Shown: positions 61,892 to 64,000 of the stretch, one piece after another
Position numbering within the stretch: position 1 is the stretch's first letter
Layout of the letters: each line of letters starts with the position of its first letter
NCBI GenBank assembly: GCA_021849075.1
Contig: JAJZTH010000004.1
Location: 1 to 64,000 of the forward strand
Length of the DNA stretch: 64,000 nucleotides
Origin: Pseudomonadota bacterium
Lineage (GTDB): Bacteria > Pseudomonadota > Alphaproteobacteria > Sphingomonadales > Sphingomonadaceae
Direction of reading: 5' to 3'
Position numbers and translations under genes: made by a program
Notes under the pieces: generated by a model
The model's input: only the letters and a program-made list of their open reading frames with translations
Told to the model about the DNA's origin: nothing
Databases searched by the model: none

Positions 61892-63363
61892 ACCGCCTGT
61901 CCAACGCAACGCTGGCGGACTTGCCTGCCGACGTCATCTGCCCTGCCTATGATCGTGCCGCCGTGGCATGCGGCGTCGTCCATCTGGGCATCGGCGCGTT
62001 TCACCGCGCGCATCAGGCGGTGGTGTTCGACGATGCGCTCAATGCGGGCGATCTGCGCTGGGGCATCATTGCTGCATCGCTGCGGTCGCCCGCTGTGCGC
62101 GACCAGATGGCGCCGCAGGACGGCCTCTACACGATGCTGGTGCGCGATGGCGCGGCCGAACAGGCGCGGTTGATCGGCGCGGTTCGCCAAGTGATCGTCG
62201 CGCCGGAAGAGCCGCAGGCATTGCTTGCCGCGCTGGCGTCGCCCGACACGCATATCGTCACGCTGACCGTCACCGAGAAAGGCTATAAGCTCGACCCGTC
62301 GACCGGCGCGCTGATCGAGAGCGATCCGCAACTGGCCGCCGATCTCATTTCGCTGGATCGACCGCAGACTGCGCCCGGTTATCTGGTCGCGGCGTTGGCG
62401 CTGCGTCGCGCGGCGGCCTTGCCGCCTTTCACCGCGATCAGCTGCGACAATCTGCCGCATAATGGCAGGCGGTTGCGCGCCGCCGTGATCGCATTGGCCA
62501 ACCGTCATGATCCCGCGCTGGCGGACTGGATCGCGGCGGAGGGGGCTTTTCCCGAAACCATGGTCGACCGCATCGTGCCGGCGACCACACCCGACGATAT
62601 CGTCGCACTCGCGCAGCGTATCGGCGTTGAAGATCAGGCGATGGTCAAGACAGAGCCATTCATCCAATGGGTGATAGAAGACCGTTTCTGCGGTCCGCGC
62701 CCGGATTTCGGCGCAGGCGTTCAGGTGACGGCCGCCGTCGCCCCATGGGAGGAGGCCAAGTTGCGCCTGCTTAATGGCGCGCATAGCGGCATCGCCTATC
62801 TGGGCGGCCTTGCCGGGATCGACCATGTCCATGAGGTGCTGGCGCTACCGGAGGCGCGGCATTTTGTCGAAAGCCTGTGGGATGAGGCGGAAACGACCCT
62901 GTCGCCGCCGGCCGAACTGGATGTCGCCGCCTATCGCCGGGAGCTGATGGCGCGGTTCGACAATCCGACGCTGAAACACCGAACGAGACAGATAGCGATG
63001 GATGGATCGCAGAAGTTGCCGCAACGGTTGCTGGCGACGATCGCCGCCCGGCTGGAGGCGGGGCAGGGCATTGACGCGCTGGCGCTGGCGGTGGCCGCCT
63101 GGGTGCGCTGGCAGGCGGGGGTGGATGATCTGGGGCAGGGGCATCAGGTCGATGATCCGCTGGCCGCCGCCATGGCATCGGTACTGGAAGGGGCGGGCGA
63201 CGCCGAGTCCCGCGTGGCCGCCATTCTGGCGTTCGATCCGGTGATTCCCGCCGATCTGGCGGGGAATGCGCAGTTCGCCACGGCGCTGACCCATTGGCTC
63301 GCCATTCTCGAAACACAGGGCGCGCGTGGGGCGCTGGCCGCCTTTTCGGGCGTGACAGCGTAG
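61888..63363 (+). CDS. uxuB: Fructuronate reductase (mannitol dehydrogenase family), GTG start
   Basis: A 491-residue long-chain NAD-dependent dehydrogenase. The Rossmann start is VVHLGIGAFHRAHQAVVFDD, and the signatures are TVTEKGY and SCDNLPHNGR. K/N residues typical of the polyol dehydrogenase active site lie in EAKLRLLNGAHSGIAYLG. It reduces fructuronate to mannonate, the ManD substrate. GTG at 61888 overlaps the uxaC stop codon (GTGA). It is the last gene of the operon before a strong terminator. Confidence 0.92.
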   Translation: MNRLSNATLADLPADVICPAYDRAAVACGVVHLGIGAFHRAHQAVVFDDALNAGDLRWGIIAASLRSPAVRDQMAPQDGLYTMLVRDGAAEQARLIGAVRQVIVAPEEPQALLAALASPDTHIVTLTVTEKGYKLDPSTGALIESDPQLAADLISLDRPQTAPGYLVAALALRRAAALPPFTAISCDNLPHNGRRLRAAVIALANRHDPALADWIAAEGAFPETMVDRIVPATTPDDIVALAQRIGVEDQAMVKTEPFIQWVIEDRFCGPRPDFGAGVQVTAAVAPWEEAKLRLLNGAHSGIAYLGGLAGIDHVHEVLALPEARHFVESLWDEAETTLSPPAELDVAAYRRELMARFDNPTLKHRTRQIAMDGSQKLPQRLLATIAARLEAGQGIDALALAVAAWVRWQAGVDDLGQGHQVDDPLAAAMASVLEGAGDAESRVAAILAFDPVIPADLAGNAQFATALTHWLAILETQGARGALAAFSGVTA

Positions 63364-63390
63364 TCACCTATATCGTTACCATTTCTCCAT

Positions 63391-63426
63391 ACGCCGCATC
63401 TTGACAATCGGGATGCGGCGTTTATT
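63391..63426 (+). terminator. Terminator of the glucuronate operon
   Basis: ACGCCGCATC pairs perfectly with GATGCGGCGT (10 bp, 11-base loop), followed by TTATT. The loop contains TTGACA, which may double as the -35 element of the TonB receptor promoter downstream. Confidence 0.8.
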
Positions 63427-63436
63427 GAAGCATAAG

Positions 63437-63450
63437 TGATAGCGCTACCA
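63437..63450. promoter_or_regulatory. LacI-type operator upstream of the second TonB receptor (site 3)
   Basis: TGATAGCGCTACCA, identical over all 14 bases to site 1 at the xylX promoter. It lies 52 bases before the receptor start and 31 bases past TTGACA. It puts the outer-membrane receptor under the same repressor as the degradative genes. Confidence 0.75.
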
Positions 63451-63502
63451 GTATGGCCCACCGCAGAGTCGGGGGCGGCGCTCAGGGAGAGGAAAAAAGA
63501 CC

Positions 63503-64000
63503 ATGTCTTCACGCACGCATGATTTTCGCATTGCGCTCTTCGCCGCCTCGGCGATCGGTTCGCTGTGCCTGTCGCAGGCCGCTTTTGCGCAGGATGCCGC
63601 GGCCCGGGCCCCCGCACCGCAAGCCGATGCCGCCGCCGCGCCGCAGGATGGCGACGTCGCCGACATCGTCGTCACCGGCATTCGCGGATCGTTGCAGAGC
63701 GCTACCAACGCCAAGAAGAATGCGGTTGCTTTCGGCGACTCCATCTTCGCCGAAGATATCGGCAAACTGCCCGCCACCAACCTCGCCGAAACGCTGAACC
63801 GCATGCCCGGCGTGCGCCTCAATCGCGACGTCAATGGTGAAGGTACACAGGTGGCGATCCGCGGCCTTGGTCCAAGCTTTTCGAAGGTTCTGCTGAACGG
63901 TTCGCAGATTGCCGTGGCGTCGGACGGCAATACCAACGGCACCGGCGGCGGCAACCGGGAAGTCGATCTCGACTTCTTCCCGTCCGAACTCTTCACCCGC
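63503..64000 (+). CDS. TonB-dependent receptor (5' part, cut by window edge), probable xylooligosaccharide receptor
   Basis: The first 166 residues only; the frame is open to the window end. A Sec signal (cleavage after AAFA) is followed by an Ala/Pro-rich linker, the TonB-box-like VADIVVTGIRGSLQSA, and the plug domain (DIGKLPATNLAETLNRMPGV, VAIRGLGPSFSKVLLNG). GIRGSLQ receptors of this kind are typical of carbohydrate-uptake loci in sphingomonads and Caulobacter. GGGAGAGG lies 10 bases before the ATG. Operator site 3 lies in its promoter. Confidence 0.92.
   Translation, partial: MSSRTHDFRIALFAASAIGSLCLSQAAFAQDAAARAPAPQADAAAAPQDGDVADIVVTGIRGSLQSATNAKKNAVAFGDSIFAEDIGKLPATNLAETLNRMPGVRLNRDVNGEGTQVAIRGLGPSFSKVLLNGSQIAVASDGNTNGTGGGNREVDLDFFPSELFTR

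Noticed and set aside
63370..63383. A possible fifth LacI operator just after uxuB
   Set aside because: Only the half TGGTAACG is present on the minus strand; the second half does not match and it lies at a gene end, not a promoter.

Overview
The window looks like chromosome from a sphingomonad (Alphaproteobacteria, Sphingomonadaceae, probably Sphingobium or a close relative). The evidence is high-GC coding DNA, alphaproteobacterial cell-cycle factors (a TrcR/DUF1013 protein and an RcdA/DUF1465 protein), a ManD-type mannonate dehydratase that recalls the characterised Novosphingobium enzyme, Caulobacter-like xylX and xylB, TonB-dependent receptors, and many short intergenic palindromes. No tRNA, rRNA, CRISPR array, prophage or insertion sequence was seen.

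Positions 1-39,250 are mostly core genome. In order: the 5' part of clpA, a DUF1192 protein, a quinone oxidoreductase, a LpxH-like metallophosphatase with a GT4 glycosyltransferase, trcR, an acyl-CoA ligase, msrA, sodC, thpR, a Bax-inhibitor-1 protein, tsaC, a DUF815 ATPase and a PQQ-type sugar dehydrogenase. Then comes a minus-strand run of leucyl aminopeptidase, MarR, NlpC/P60 and argC, followed by rimO, a large TonB receptor, an NlpD-like LytM protein overlapping a K+ channel gene, and serS. After these are a host-attachment-like protein, a very serine-rich protein with a PEP-CTERM-like tail, dksA, a PilZ protein, two YdcH/DUF465 proteins, rcdA, and the coupled genes tamA, tamB and sdaA.

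Positions 39,425-49,550 hold an outer-membrane barrel protein, a thioesterase, lapA-pyrF, a minus-strand xylose cluster (xylX, xylB, xylC, sugar MFS, aldose epimerase), an EF-hand protein and purB. Positions 49,601-64,000 hold a glucuronoxylan/glucuronate locus. It contains a LacI-type repressor, a GH67 alpha-glucuronidase, two tandem GH3 enzymes, manD, exuT, uxaC, uxuB and the start of a second TonB receptor, cut by the window end.

The main system-level signal is a 14-bp palindrome (T-G-R-T-A-N-C-G-N-T-A-Y-C-A) at four promoters: xylX (47,038), lacI (50,716), the divergent GH67/GH3 promoter (52,971) and the second TonB receptor (63,437). It links the xylose oxidation genes, the glucuronoxylan side-chain and backbone enzymes, the glucuronate pathway and an outer-membrane receptor into one probable regulon under the LacI protein. 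In this model the receptor imports glucurono-xylooligosaccharides; GH67 removes (methyl)glucuronate and the GH3 enzymes release xylose. Xylose then goes through XylB, XylC and XylX, and glucuronate through UxaC, UxuB and ManD. The xylonate dehydratase (xylD) and ketoglutarate-semialdehyde dehydrogenase (xylA) of the Weimberg pathway are not in the window.

A second unusual signal is a two-stem palindromic element found twice (8,411-8,459 and 14,333-14,382). The two copies have compensating base changes in both stems, and in both the same TAG inside the element is the stop codon of the neighbouring minus-strand gene (thpR and argC).
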